The translations under genes were made by a program, and so were the position numbers. From CAITNM01 sp021298215 (GTDB taxonomy: Bacteria > Pseudomonadota > Alphaproteobacteria > Paracaedibacterales > CAITNM01): a stretch of DNA of 64,000 nucleotides. Positions 17,002 through 24,446 of the stretch are shown here, in pieces. Each line of letters begins with the position of its first letter. The stretch's first letter is position 1. The stretch lies in NCBI GenBank assembly GCA_046309815.1, contig JBKCOJ010000008.1:62001-126000 (forward strand), given 5' to 3'. Below the pieces are notes generated by a model. It searched no databases and had not been told where the DNA came from. It saw only the letters and a program-made list of their open reading frames with translations.

Positions 17002-17078
17002 AAACGCGGTAGTAAAATTTATAAAAACGCGGTAATATAGTTTGTAAAAACGCGGACTTTATTTTTGTGAAAATGTCG
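16995..17078 (+). repeat. 23-bp tandem repeat array before the DUF4143 ATPase gene
   Basis: Three near-identical copies of TTTRTAAAAACGCGGW begin at 16995, 17018 and 17041, exactly 23 bases apart. A fourth, decayed copy begins on phase at 17064 (TTTGTGAAAATGTCG, 11 of 15 matching) and provides the start codon of the ATPase. The first copy includes the last codon and stop of dapA. The phased spacing of about two helical turns suits a series of protein-binding sites. There are no spacers, so it is not a CRISPR array. Confidence 0.85.
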
Positions 17079-18314
17079 AAAAAAGCAAATTCTTTTTATG
17101 CACGGATCCAGAAAGATAGTATTGACTTAGCGCTGCAATCAAGCCGGGTTATTCATTTGTCTGGCCCTCGTCAATGTGGAAAAGCAACATTAGCAAGAAT
17201 GATAGCGTCAGAAGAAAGTGACTATCGCACTTTAGATGATGAGATGTACTTACAATCAGCGCGAATTGATCCTGGTAGTTTTGTCAAACATGATAAAAAG
17301 CACTTAATCATTGATGAAATTCAGCGAGCCCCTCAGCTTTTAATGGCTATCAAAAAAGTTGTCGATATGGATAATAGGCCTGGCCAGTATATTTTAACGG
17401 GATCATCTAATATTCAATCATTACCAGGTGTGACGGAGTCCTTAGCGGGGCGCATTTATAAAATTCGTCTTAGAACGTTAACAGAAGGGGAAATATTAGG
17501 GTCTGCTTCATCATTTCTAACAAGAGCATTTTCTCAAATGTTTAAGGAAAAAGGTTTTTTAGATCGGGATTCAATATTAGAAATTGGGTTTCGTGGCGGA
17601 TTTCCCGAAGCTGTGCGTTTGCCCCGCAAGACTCGGTTTATATGGCATAAAGAATATATCCATGCTCTTTTAGAAAGAGATTTAAAGGACATTGTTAAAA
17701 TTCAGCGTTTTCAAGCTATGCATGATTTAATCAGGATTATGGCAAGTTGGTCATCAAAATTTATGGATTTTTCCGCAATAGGAACAAGTTTAGGGATATC
17801 TCGCCCTACTCTTGAAGCGTACGTGAATGCACTAGAAGCGATGTATATCATTGAGCGAGTTAAGCCTTGGATTCGTACAGATTATGATCGAGTAGGAAAG
17901 CATAGTAAGATTTTTATGACTGATTCTGGGTTGATGTCATCATTGCTTGGGTGGGGGATGGATCAGGTGCGGTTTGATTCTGATCGCTGCGGTAAATTAG
18001 TGGAAACGTTAGTTTTTCATAATTTATCTGCGCTTATTGATGCCAGCTTTGGGAAGTATTCGCTGTACCATTACCGAGATCGTGAGAAACGAGAAATTGA
18101 TTTTCTTGTTGAGCGCGAAGACGGATCAATGGTTGGAATAGAAGTTAAATCAAGTTCGTCAGTTGGCAAGAATGATTTTAAGAATTTGGCATGGTTTAGA
18201 AAAAATATGGCTAGAGAGAATTCATTTACAGGATTGGTGATGTATACAGGAGAGGAATCACTTCCATTTGGTGATGGTCTTTGGGCTGTGCCAATTAGTG
18301 ATTTGTGGAAATAA
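17073..18314 (+). CDS. AAA-type ATPase with DUF4143 domain
   Basis: A 413-residue member of the large AAA_14/DUF4143 family, whose function is unknown and which often occurs in several copies per genome. The Walker A is GPRQCGKAT (residues 31-39), where the usual Thr/Ser after Lys is Ala; Walker B is HLIIDEIQR; sensor-like TGSSN and the arginine-rich LAGRIYKIRLRTLTEGE follow. The C-terminal half keeps ELLERDLKDI-type helices and a PD-(D/E)XK-like tail (EIDFLVE, GIEVKSSS). A GTG at 17067 is an alternative start. No Shine-Dalgarno is seen; instead the 23-bp repeats reach the start. A bidirectional terminator follows. Confidence 0.88.
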   Translation: MSKKANSFYARIQKDSIDLALQSSRVIHLSGPRQCGKATLARMIASEESDYRTLDDEMYLQSARIDPGSFVKHDKKHLIIDEIQRAPQLLMAIKKVVDMDNRPGQYILTGSSNIQSLPGVTESLAGRIYKIRLRTLTEGEILGSASSFLTRAFSQMFKEKGFLDRDSILEIGFRGGFPEAVRLPRKTRFIWHKEYIHALLERDLKDIVKIQRFQAMHDLIRIMASWSSKFMDFSAIGTSLGISRPTLEAYVNALEAMYIIERVKPWIRTDYDRVGKHSKIFMTDSGLMSSLLGWGMDQVRFDSDRCGKLVETLVFHNLSALIDASFGKYSLYHYRDREKREIDFLVEREDGSMVGIEVKSSSSVGKNDFKNLAWFRKNMARENSFTGLVMYTGEESLPFGDGLWAVPISDLWK

Positions 18315-18331
18315 GAATTTCAGAATATAAA

Positions 18332-18356
18332 AAAACCCGCCATGAAGGCGGGTTTT
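18332..18356. terminator. Bidirectional intrinsic terminator
   Basis: A 10-bp stem AAAACCCGCC/GGCGGGTTTT with loop ATGAA lies between the convergent ATPase gene and the beta-barrel gene. T-rich sequence follows on the plus side, and an A8 run supplies a U-tract on the minus side. Confidence 0.85.
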
Positions 18357-18373
18357 AATTGTTTTAAGCAAGC

Positions 18374-19039
18374 TTAGAACTTGTAACCTAAACCAAGAGT
18401 GAAGCGTTGTTGAGTCGCGTTCAACTTGTAAGTTGCGCCAGCTCCAACTACTGGAGTACCAGTCGCTGCGCCTTCGATTTTCATCTTTGGAGCAAGAACG
18501 TAGGTGAATTCACCACGAACAAACATATTCTTGTTGATGAACATGTCCATACCTACAGATGGTGCAAATGCGATATTTGTTTTGTTCTTTTTGTCAGTTG
18601 CTGCAGCTGCTACATCTTTAACTTGCCATTTTGCTCTTTCAAGTCCAAGACCTAAGAAAATCATTGCTTGTTGAGAAACAGTATACCCTAAACGAACTTT
18701 AGCGCCGAAGTTGTAAGTGCCTTTTAACGTAGCATTATGCGTATTGGTTTTTTCAATAGTAACATTGTTATTGCCAAAATTTACATAAAGTTCACCACCA
18801 ACATATGCGCAAGTGCCAACGCCCATGCCGTAACCAGCAAATAAACCACCGACAAATGATTTTTTACCAAGGTCAGTATTTAAAGAGTTAGCGCCAGCAT
18901 CAATTGTTTGCTTGCCAGAAACTGAATTCAACCCAAGTTGTGCACCAGCGTAGAATCCTCTCATAGATGAAGCGCAAGAATCCGCGTATACACCACCAAG
19001 CATAGAAGCAGCAGCAATTGCCATTGCAAATTTTTTCAT
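18374..19039 (-). CDS. Outer-membrane beta-barrel protein (OmpW/Omp25-like fold)
   Basis: A 221-residue protein from the ATG at 19039, preceded by a strong AGGAG site. A signal peptide MKKFAMAIAAASMLGGVYA leads into alternating beta strands, and the chain ends in a BamA-type signature (FTLGLGYKF, terminal Phe). The pattern FYAGAQLGLN at the start and the eight-strand size match the small beta-barrel porin family of alphaproteobacteria (Omp25/Omp31, surface antigen-like). Specific role is unknown; it may be an immunodominant surface protein or structural OMP. A strong ribosome site and a good terminator suggest high expression. Confidence 0.82.
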   Translation of the reverse strand: MKKFAMAIAAASMLGGVYADSCASSMRGFYAGAQLGLNSVSGKQTIDAGANSLNTDLGKKSFVGGLFAGYGMGVGTCAYVGGELYVNFGNNNVTIEKTNTHNATLKGTYNFGAKVRLGYTVSQQAMIFLGLGLERAKWQVKDVAAAATDKKNKTNIAFAPSVGMDMFINKNMFVRGEFTYVLAPKMKIEGAATGTPVVGAGATYKLNATQQRFTLGLGYKF

Positions 19040-19180
19040 AATATTATCTCCTAAATTTAAAAACAAAATAGTTTACCTATCAGCGTCACTATATAATGGA
19101 TTAGGTATGTCACTCCATGATTATTAAAAAAATGCAACGCAGATTTATACATGCGTTGCAATATTGCATCATATTATTGC

Positions 19181-19933
19181 TTAAAGAGCTGGAACCTGCT
19201 GTTCAGAAAGGGATGCAGTCTTTGGTGGTATTACCTGGTCGCTAAAGAATGAGTCGCTATCAGGATCACGTAGTACATAGCCGCGTCCCCACACGGTTTC
19301 GATGATATTATCATGTCCTAAGGCCTCAGCAAGTTTCCGACGGAGCTTGCAAATGAACACATCAATAATTTTAAGCTCTGGTTCGTCCATCCCGCCGTAC
19401 AAGTGGTTTAGAAACATTTCTTTGGTAAGTGTGGTGCCCTTACGTAGAGCAAGCAGTTCCAGGATTGCATACTCCTTTCCGGTAAGGTTTATCGTTGCTT
19501 TATCAACACTTGCGGTGTGGTTTTGTAAATTCACCACCAATTTTCCAGCGCGAATAATTGAATCGCTGTGACCACGGGAACGGCGAACAATGGCGTGAAT
19601 TCGTGCCAGAAGTTCATTTTTACTAAATGGCTTGGTTAAGTAATCGTCGGCACCAAAGCCAAAGCCTTTAACTTTATCTTCCGTATCGTTTAGACCTGAA
19701 AGCACCAGTACAGGGGTTTTGATCTGAGAAGCACGAAGTCTTCGCAACAGTTCAAAACCATCCATATCTGGTAACATTAAGTCTAGAACGATTAAGTCGT
19801 ATTCGTATATTTTGCCAATTTCTAATCCGTCTTCACCCAGATCAGTGCAGTCAACGACAAACCCCTCTGACTTTAACATACTTGTAAGTCCTTTTGCTGT
19901 TGCTGAATCGTCTTCGATAAGTAAAATGCGCAT
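19181..19933 (-). CDS. ctrA: Cell-cycle response regulator CtrA
   Basis: Master transcriptional regulator of the alphaproteobacterial cell cycle, 250 residues. Receiver domain residues 1-120 contain the acidic pocket (Asp8, Asp9), phospho-acceptor Asp51 and TKPF lysine. The OmpR-type winged helix is nearly identical to Caulobacter CtrA in the run LRKGTTLTKEMFLNHLYGGM and in the recognition helix EPELKIIDVFICKLRRKL. The C-terminal tail is longer than in Caulobacter and ends Ala-Leu instead of Ala-Ala. A perfect CtrA box lies 92 bases upstream, suggesting autoregulation. The phosphorelay partners are not in this window. Confidence 0.96.
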   Translation of the reverse strand: MRILLIEDDSATAKGLTSMLKSEGFVVDCTDLGEDGLEIGKIYEYDLIVLDLMLPDMDGFELLRRLRASQIKTPVLVLSGLNDTEDKVKGFGFGADDYLTKPFSKNELLARIHAIVRRSRGHSDSIIRAGKLVVNLQNHTASVDKATINLTGKEYAILELLALRKGTTLTKEMFLNHLYGGMDEPELKIIDVFICKLRRKLAEALGHDNIIETVWGRGYVLRDPDSDSFFSDQVIPPKTASLSEQQVPAL

Positions 19934-20024
19934 ATAGTACTCACATATATTGCCTAGTTTCTAAATATTATCAAAAATTTTATGTTTTAACGAGTTTTTT
20001 ATTTATCGTTGTTGTTAATAAAAA

Positions 20025-20040
20025 TTAACAAATTTTTAAC
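20025..20040 (-). promoter_or_regulatory. CtrA box (TTAA-N7-TTAAC) upstream of ctrA
   Basis: TTAACAAATTTTTAAC at 20025-20040 fits the full CtrA consensus. Further TTAA half-sites with 5- and 6-base gaps cluster on either side (20014-20060), giving five or more half-sites in about 50 bases. It lies in the 144-base gap between ctrA and tgt on the minus strand, so the only downstream gene is ctrA. Autoregulation is known for Caulobacter ctrA; here it is inferred. Confidence 0.6.
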
Positions 20041-20077
20041 ACTATTAACCTTCGTTAACAAAATGGGGGATTGTACT

Positions 20078-21262
20078 TCAGTTCGTGGCTGAGCACCATT
20101 CTTGCTGGCATTGATCAAGCGTTTCGCTTTGTAATGCGCAGCGAATGGCGGTCATTAATGTATTCATAAAATAAACGTTGTGAATAGAAATTAAAGTAAA
20201 TGCTAATAATTCCTTAGCTTTTAAAAGATGGTGGATGTAGCCACGACTCGCCCATGCGCACGTTTCGCATCCGCACCCTTCTTCAATCGGGTTGCTGTCT
20301 TTAATATATATACTATTTCGTAAATTGAGGTGTTCTCTGTTTTTTTGAGGATTATTTGCGGGTTTTACGAGTGCGCCCCCGTGGCGTGCGAGACGTGTTG
20401 GATGGACGCAGTCGAAAGTATCAATGCCCTGGCGTACACCTACAAATATGTCGGAAATTCCGCCAATTCCAAGAAGGTGCACGGGACGTTCTTTTCGCAC
20501 CATTTCCATGGTAAAGGAAACGACATCGTGCATTTGTGTTTTATGTGCGCCTAGGCAGCCACCTACGGCTGTTCCAAAAAAATCATGCTCGTTAATAAAT
20601 TCGCAGCTTTCTTGGCGAAGTTGCGGATAAATTCCGCCTTGGATAATGCCATAAAGTTTTTGAGTGCCATTATCTTCTCTGCGCCATTCTTCCAGAGAAC
20701 GAAGTGCCCAGCGATGGCTCATGCGCATAGATTCTTGTGTGTAATTTTTATCAACGTTATAAGGTGTGCATTCATCCAACACAACAATAAGGTCAGCGCC
20801 GAGGTTGCGTTGGACGCGGATAGATTCCTCGGGTGTTAGAAAATGCATTTTCCCATCAATATAAGATTTAAATTTTGCGCCTTGTTCGGTAATGCTTAAT
20901 AATGTTTTAGGACGATTGGTTGATCTATTACCTTTGATTTCTGCAGCAACCGAACCATGCCCAAGGCTGAAGATTTGAAAGCCACCAGAATCAGTTAGCA
21001 TGGGGCCATTCCAGCCCGTCATTTTTTGTAATCCGCCAAGAGTTTTTACTGTTTCTCCGCCCGGCTGCAACATGAGGTGGTATGTATTGGATAAGATAAT
21101 TTGCGTTTCTGCCGTTTTCATTTGAGTGGGCGTTAATGCTTTCATAGCGGCTTTTGTGGCGCAAAATATAAAAGCAGGCGTTTTGATGGTGCCGTGTGGA
21201 GTTACAAGCTCACCTAGGCGACCTTCAGGGCTAGATTTTAAAATATCAAATTTAAATGTCAT
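20078..21262 (-). CDS. tgt: Queuine tRNA-ribosyltransferase (TGT)
   Basis: Exchanges G34 for a deazaguanine base in tRNAs with a GUN anticodon. The ATG at 21262 gives 394 residues beginning MTFKFDILKSSPEGRLGEL; the longer TTG-like upstream frame only overlaps yhhQ. Landmarks are MLTDSGGFQIFSLG (catalytic Asp), IGGISDIFVGVRQGIDTFDCVHPTRLARHG with the nucleophile Asp, and the zinc site CGCETCAWASRGYIHHL. It overlaps the end of the queuine-precursor transporter gene by 11 bases. With no preQ0 synthesis genes here, the pair looks like salvage. Confidence 0.95.
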   Translation of the reverse strand: MTFKFDILKSSPEGRLGELVTPHGTIKTPAFIFCATKAAMKALTPTQMKTAETQIILSNTYHLMLQPGGETVKTLGGLQKMTGWNGPMLTDSGGFQIFSLGHGSVAAEIKGNRSTNRPKTLLSITEQGAKFKSYIDGKMHFLTPEESIRVQRNLGADLIVVLDECTPYNVDKNYTQESMRMSHRWALRSLEEWRREDNGTQKLYGIIQGGIYPQLRQESCEFINEHDFFGTAVGGCLGAHKTQMHDVVSFTMEMVRKERPVHLLGIGGISDIFVGVRQGIDTFDCVHPTRLARHGGALVKPANNPQKNREHLNLRNSIYIKDSNPIEEGCGCETCAWASRGYIHHLLKAKELLAFTLISIHNVYFMNTLMTAIRCALQSETLDQCQQEWCSATN

Positions 21263-21998
21263 GTGGTTTAAAACGATAACTGATATATAGAAGTGGTGTT
21301 GACAAAATAGAGATAAAAATTCGTAATGCTTGAGAAAACCCGATAAAACCAACTAAAACTGTGGAAAAAGGTAGAGGTGAGGGTGCCAATACAATCCACG
21401 CAAGAACGCTGAAAATAACTGTATCAAAAAAGCCGGAAACTAAACACGAGACATTTCCTCTGAGCCATAATAATTTTTGGCCGTGACGTTTTTTAAGAGT
21501 ATCAAAGATGCTGATGTCTATGTGTTGAGAAATTACAAAAGAAATCAAGCTTGCGATAAGAAGTCGTAAAGATGGGGTAAATAGAGCTTCAATTCCTAAC
21601 TGAACAGCGCTTTTGTGATGACCTGGTTCTGGGTGAGCAATAACAAAAAGCATGCTTAGGATGACGAAGATTTGCATGGAAAAAGTCAGGTAAATTGTCT
21701 TTTTTGCAAGAACAGGGCCATAGTGTTCGGTGATAAGATCGCTGCTTGTGAAAAGCGTTGTAAACATAACGGTGCCTAGGGCAATAGGCTCATCAATATA
21801 AGAAAAAATGCCAAGCTTGAGCACTTGCATGTTCGCAATAGCTACTGCAAGCACGCTATAGCACACTAGTCCTAAGGAGCCGAAATATCTAAATGCAAGT
21901 AAAATGCTGGCAATACAGGTGAAAAAACCAAGAACAATAAGCATTTCCGGCGAAAGGTGCTCAAGGATTGTAATAAAGTATAGGAAAAAATTATCCAT
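21252..21998 (-). CDS. yhhQ: Queuosine precursor transporter (YhhQ/QPTR)
   Basis: A 248-residue inner-membrane protein of the vitamin-transport-like YhhQ family, with about six hydrophobic segments. It carries the family pattern NMQVLKLGIFSYIDEPIALGTVMFTTLFTSSDLITEHYG, seen in parts along residues 56-94. YhhQ imports preQ0/preQ1, or queuine in some host-associated bacteria, for use by TGT encoded next in the same operon. Its 5' end overlaps the preceding DUF2608 gene by 8 bases. Which base is imported is not visible from sequence. Confidence 0.9.
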   Translation of the reverse strand: MDNFFLYFITILEHLSPEMLIVLGFFTCIASILLAFRYFGSLGLVCYSVLAVAIANMQVLKLGIFSYIDEPIALGTVMFTTLFTSSDLITEHYGPVLAKKTIYLTFSMQIFVILSMLFVIAHPEPGHHKSAVQLGIEALFTPSLRLLIASLISFVISQHIDISIFDTLKKRHGQKLLWLRGNVSCLVSGFFDTVIFSVLAWIVLAPSPLPFSTVLVGFIGFSQALRIFISILSTPLLYISYRFKPHDI

Positions 21999-22797
21999 GA
22001 ACGTCGCTGCTTTTCGTTACGATTTGCGCTTCATCTAGCCAGATATGTTCTTCTATAAGCTTTTGAGATTGAATATCACCAAAATCCTGAGAAGGATCAT
22101 AGGGTAGGGAAAGGGCAGCTTTATAGTGGCAACCTGTGTATTCAATGTGCACAGATTCGCAGAATGCATGTAGTGCTTGAACGTGTTCTAAGCGATCATC
22201 AATAAATAGTATTTTTGCCGGTTTTCCATATTTTGCAATAAAGGCTTTGAAGGTTTCTACCTTGGAATGGGAGCCTGTAAATAGGATTCCTTGATAAAGG
22301 GTGGCAGGCATTGCGTTATTAATTAATGTTTCAACAGTTTTGGTTGCATATGGACTGAAAGTGATGCCAAAGGACCGAAGTTCATCAGCGCGCCATTTTT
22401 CTACCGAAGGAATGGAAGCAAAAGTTCCGGTGTGCATTTGCGTTAAGGCAATGACAATCACGCCGCGGCTTTTTAATGATTCAATAATTTCAGGCCATTC
22501 GGGTTCGACAAGCATAACGTGTCGGCCTAAGCGCCAAATGGCAACAATGGGGTCTGAGTTTGGTTGTTTTTTAAGATCATCAATGATTTTATGATGCGGT
22601 GATTGCGCTCTAAACATCATAGCTCTTGGGGTGATGACTGTGTCATCAATATCAATCACTAAAAAATCACCAGCTTGAAGCTGGTCAAGGCATGGTTTGA
22701 GATCTTTTACTGAAAGATATGCCATTTCTGTGGAGACGCCATAAATTACGAAGTTAAAAATAAAGGCGTGCAAAACACGCCTTAGAAATCGAAACAT
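21991..22797 (-). CDS. DUF2608 HAD-like protein
   Basis: A 268-residue protein matching DUF2608 in length and in HAD-like motifs: DFLVIDIDDTVITP (nucleophile Asp and acid/base Asp), a mid-protein ALTQMHTG, and FIDDRLEHV. Such proteins are presumed phosphatases, several with signal peptides in Legionella. From the ATG at 22797 a hydrophobic leader precedes the domain, but the rpmB terminator hairpin lies in that leader. Initiation at the ATG at 22725 (244 residues, no leader) is an alternative. The gene overlaps yhhQ by 8 bases. The DxDxT pattern is intact, so it may be active. Confidence 0.8.
   Translation of the reverse strand: MFRFLRRVLHAFIFNFVIYGVSTEMAYLSVKDLKPCLDQLQAGDFLVIDIDDTVITPRAMMFRAQSPHHKIIDDLKKQPNSDPIVAIWRLGRHVMLVEPEWPEIIESLKSRGVIVIALTQMHTGTFASIPSVEKWRADELRSFGITFSPYATKTVETLINNAMPATLYQGILFTGSHSKVETFKAFIAKYGKPAKILFIDDRLEHVQALHAFCESVHIEYTGCHYKAALSLPYDPSQDFGDIQSQKLIEEHIWLDEAQIVTKSSDVHG
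22763..22783 (-). terminator. Intrinsic terminator of rpmB inside the DUF2608 start region
   Basis: On the minus strand AAGGCGTG, loop TTTTG and CACGCCTT form an 8-bp perfect stem, followed by TATTTTTA. It lies 25 bases past the rpmB stop and within the first codons of the DUF2608 frame. Confidence 0.65.
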
Positions 22798-22807
22798 TAA
22801 GTCGCGC

Positions 22808-23098
22808 TTATTGTTTTGTGCTTAATTTTCTAGCAATAACTTTTTTCAACGGTAGAATTTCAGCTGTTAGCTTACGCTTTGGAGTCGATGTTAAGTACGC
22901 ATCTAAGCCGCCATGAAATTCAATAGTGCGAATTGCACGAGTTGAAAGACGAAGGCTTACAGTTCTGCCAAGCGCTTCACTTAGGAAAGATACATTTTGC
23001 AAGTTAGGTAAAAAACGACGATTTGTCTTATTATTTGCGTGGCTCACATTATGACCAAACAACACACCTTTTCCTGTTAATGCACAACGACGCGCCAT
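22808..23098 (-). CDS. rpmB: 50S ribosomal protein L28
   Basis: A 96-residue L28, the longer alphaproteobacterial form. It begins MARRCALTGKGVLFGHNVSHANNKTNRRFLPN, with the family-diagnostic residues in pieces, and continues RRFLPNLQNVSF and LRLSTRAIRTIEFHGG, which bind 23S rRNA. It has its own hairpin terminator on the 3' side, inside the next gene. Upstream of the ATG the purine-rich AAGGAAAA lies at a normal distance. Copy number and partner rpmG are not seen here. Confidence 0.95.
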   Translation of the reverse strand: MARRCALTGKGVLFGHNVSHANNKTNRRFLPNLQNVSFLSEALGRTVSLRLSTRAIRTIEFHGGLDAYLTSTPKRKLTAEILPLKKVIARKLSTKQ

Positions 23099-23175
23099 AT
23101 CATTTTTCCTTGAATAATTTTCGTTAATTTATAGCATATTTTACCGAAGCGTCAAGGGTAAACTTGGCTAAAAAA

Positions 23176-24189
23176 TTAAAAGCCTACCCCTTTTGTAGTG
23201 GAATATTCAAAGTGCGTGATTTCATCGGGGTAGAGGTGCGTGCGAATAGCGTGTGCTGCTTGGGCAGCTTCGGCAAAACCCGTTAGAATGAGCTTAAGCT
23301 TGTGAGGGTAGGTGGCAATATCGCCAATGGCATAAATGCCTTTGCGGTTTGTGGAAGAAGTGGCTTGATCAACAGCAATGTGATGTTTTTCAAGGTTTAA
23401 TCCCCATTCAGCGATAGGTCCTAAATTCATGGACAGGCCAAAGAATGGGAGAAGATAATCGGCTTGGAGAGATCGTTTTTGTCCATCAAGGCTTTCCACA
23501 TCAACGTGGCTTAAAATGCCGTTAGTGCCTTGTAGCCCGCTAAGCTGATAAGGGGTAACAAGTTCGAGCTCGCCTTTTGAAGCTGCAATATTAAGTTTTT
23601 CTTCACTATCGGGGGCGGCACGGAATTTTGCTCGACGATGCACAACCTTAACAGATGCGGCAATGTCTTTTAAAATGAGCGCCCAATCAACGGCTGAGTC
23701 TCCGCCGCCTGCGATGACGATGTGTTTGTCTTTATAAGTATCCTTATTGCGTACGGCATAGTGAATGCTGTTTTTTTCGTACATGTCTAAATGATCAAGA
23801 GGGGGACGATTGGGGCCAAAAGCACCAACGCCAGCAGCAATAATAATGCTTTTGGTTTTAATTTCGGTGCCTGTTGAGGTCTGCACAAGCCATTCGGTGC
23901 CATCATTATTTAAAGGGGTAAGCTGTGTTACTTGTTGATTTAAGTGGTATGTTGGGAAAAAAGGAGCGGCTTGCTTTTCAAGCTGATCGATAAGATCTGC
24001 TGCGGTAATGGATGGGTAGGCGGCAATATCGTAGATGGGTTTTTCTGGATACAATGCTGAACATTGCCCCCCCACCTTTTCAAAGGCATCGACAACGTGC
24101 GCCTTAAGTTTTGCCATTCCGCATTCGAAAATGGCAAATAAGCCAACCGGTCCGGCGCCAACGATGACAACGTCGGTTTCGTACTGCAT
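23176..24189 (-). CDS. Ferredoxin--NADP+ reductase, thioredoxin-reductase-like (type 2)
   Basis: A 337-residue FAD/NAD(P) flavoprotein. The FAD-binding VVIVGAGPVGLFAIFECG is at residues 7-24 and the NADP-binding IVIAGGGDSAVDWAL at about 154-168, with HRRAKFRAA after it and the C-terminal IYAIGDIATYPHKLKLILTGF flavin motif. There is no CxxC redox pair, which separates it from thioredoxin reductase and fits the homodimeric ferredoxin-NADP reductase of Bacillus YumC and alphaproteobacteria. It supplies reduced ferredoxin or recycles NADPH for Fe-S biogenesis. Stands between rpmJ and rpmB, same strand. Confidence 0.9.
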   Translation of the reverse strand: MQYETDVVIVGAGPVGLFAIFECGMAKLKAHVVDAFEKVGGQCSALYPEKPIYDIAAYPSITAADLIDQLEKQAAPFFPTYHLNQQVTQLTPLNNDGTEWLVQTSTGTEIKTKSIIIAAGVGAFGPNRPPLDHLDMYEKNSIHYAVRNKDTYKDKHIVIAGGGDSAVDWALILKDIAASVKVVHRRAKFRAAPDSEEKLNIAASKGELELVTPYQLSGLQGTNGILSHVDVESLDGQKRSLQADYLLPFFGLSMNLGPIAEWGLNLEKHHIAVDQATSSTNRKGIYAIGDIATYPHKLKLILTGFAEAAQAAHAIRTHLYPDEITHFEYSTTKGVGF

Positions 24190-24200
24190 GGCTTCTGAGC

Positions 24201-24326
24201 TTAACCTTGACGTGCTTTGTAACGTGGTTTCTTTTTGTTGATAACGTACAAGCGACCCTTACGGCGTACTAACTTGCAGTCTTTATCACGATTTTTAAGA
24301 GTTTTTAAAGAATTTGCGATTTTCAT
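24201..24326 (-). CDS. rpmJ: 50S ribosomal protein L36
   Basis: A 41-residue protein translated from ATG 24326..24324 to TAA 24203..24201: MKIANSLKTLKNRDKDC, then KLVRRKGRLYVINKKKPRYKARQG. The length, single Cys and RRKGRLYVI core are typical of alphaproteobacterial L36 lacking the zinc site. A strong TTGACA-N17-TAATAT promoter lies just upstream, and AGGTGA is placed seven bases from the start. The gene is too short for ordinary ORF cut-offs and easily missed. Confidence 0.95.
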   Translation of the reverse strand: MKIANSLKTLKNRDKDCKLVRRKGRLYVINKKKPRYKARQG

Positions 24327-24352
24327 AAATTTCACCTACATGCTTGGCGTTG

Positions 24353-24381
24353 ATATTAAGTGGTTCTTTTGAAATTGTCAA
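24353..24381 (-). promoter_or_regulatory. Sigma-70-like promoter of rpmJ
   Basis: On the minus strand, TTGACA (24381-24376) is followed after exactly 17 bases by TAATAT (24358-24353). The predicted start is about 20 bases before the rpmJ ATG. The -35 region is part of a 24-base repeat that recurs at 27613. Confidence 0.7.
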
Positions 24382-24391
24382 AAAGAAAATT
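24368..24391 (+). repeat. 24-bp direct repeat, left copy
   Basis: A 24-base sequence starting TTTGAAATTGTCAAAAAG is identical to 27613-27636 in the same orientation. The pair encloses three minus-strand genes for secreted proteins. Here it supplies the -35 box of rpmJ. Read on the minus strand it comes after a short GC-rich stretch. Confidence 0.8.
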
Positions 24392-24443
24392 TTGGGTGCC
24401 TCCCTGGGCTCGGGGCTCCGACGTAGGTGACTTTCAGAAAGTC
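24392..24443. other. GC-rich patch and small palindrome past the 129-residue ORF
   Basis: Bases 24392-24428 are strikingly G/C-rich compared with the flanks, and include CCCTGGGCTCGGGGCTCC. Next to it, GACTTTCAGAAAGTC (24429-24443) is a perfect 15-base palindrome, four bases past the stop of the minus-strand ORF. It may be a terminator or a dispersed repeat; the folding is not clear by eye. Confidence 0.35.
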
Positions 24444-24446
24444 TGT

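Noticed and set aside
16995..17078. CRISPR-like short repeats
   Set aside because: The units are tandem with 23-base period, with no spacers and no cas genes, so they are listed as a tandem repeat instead.
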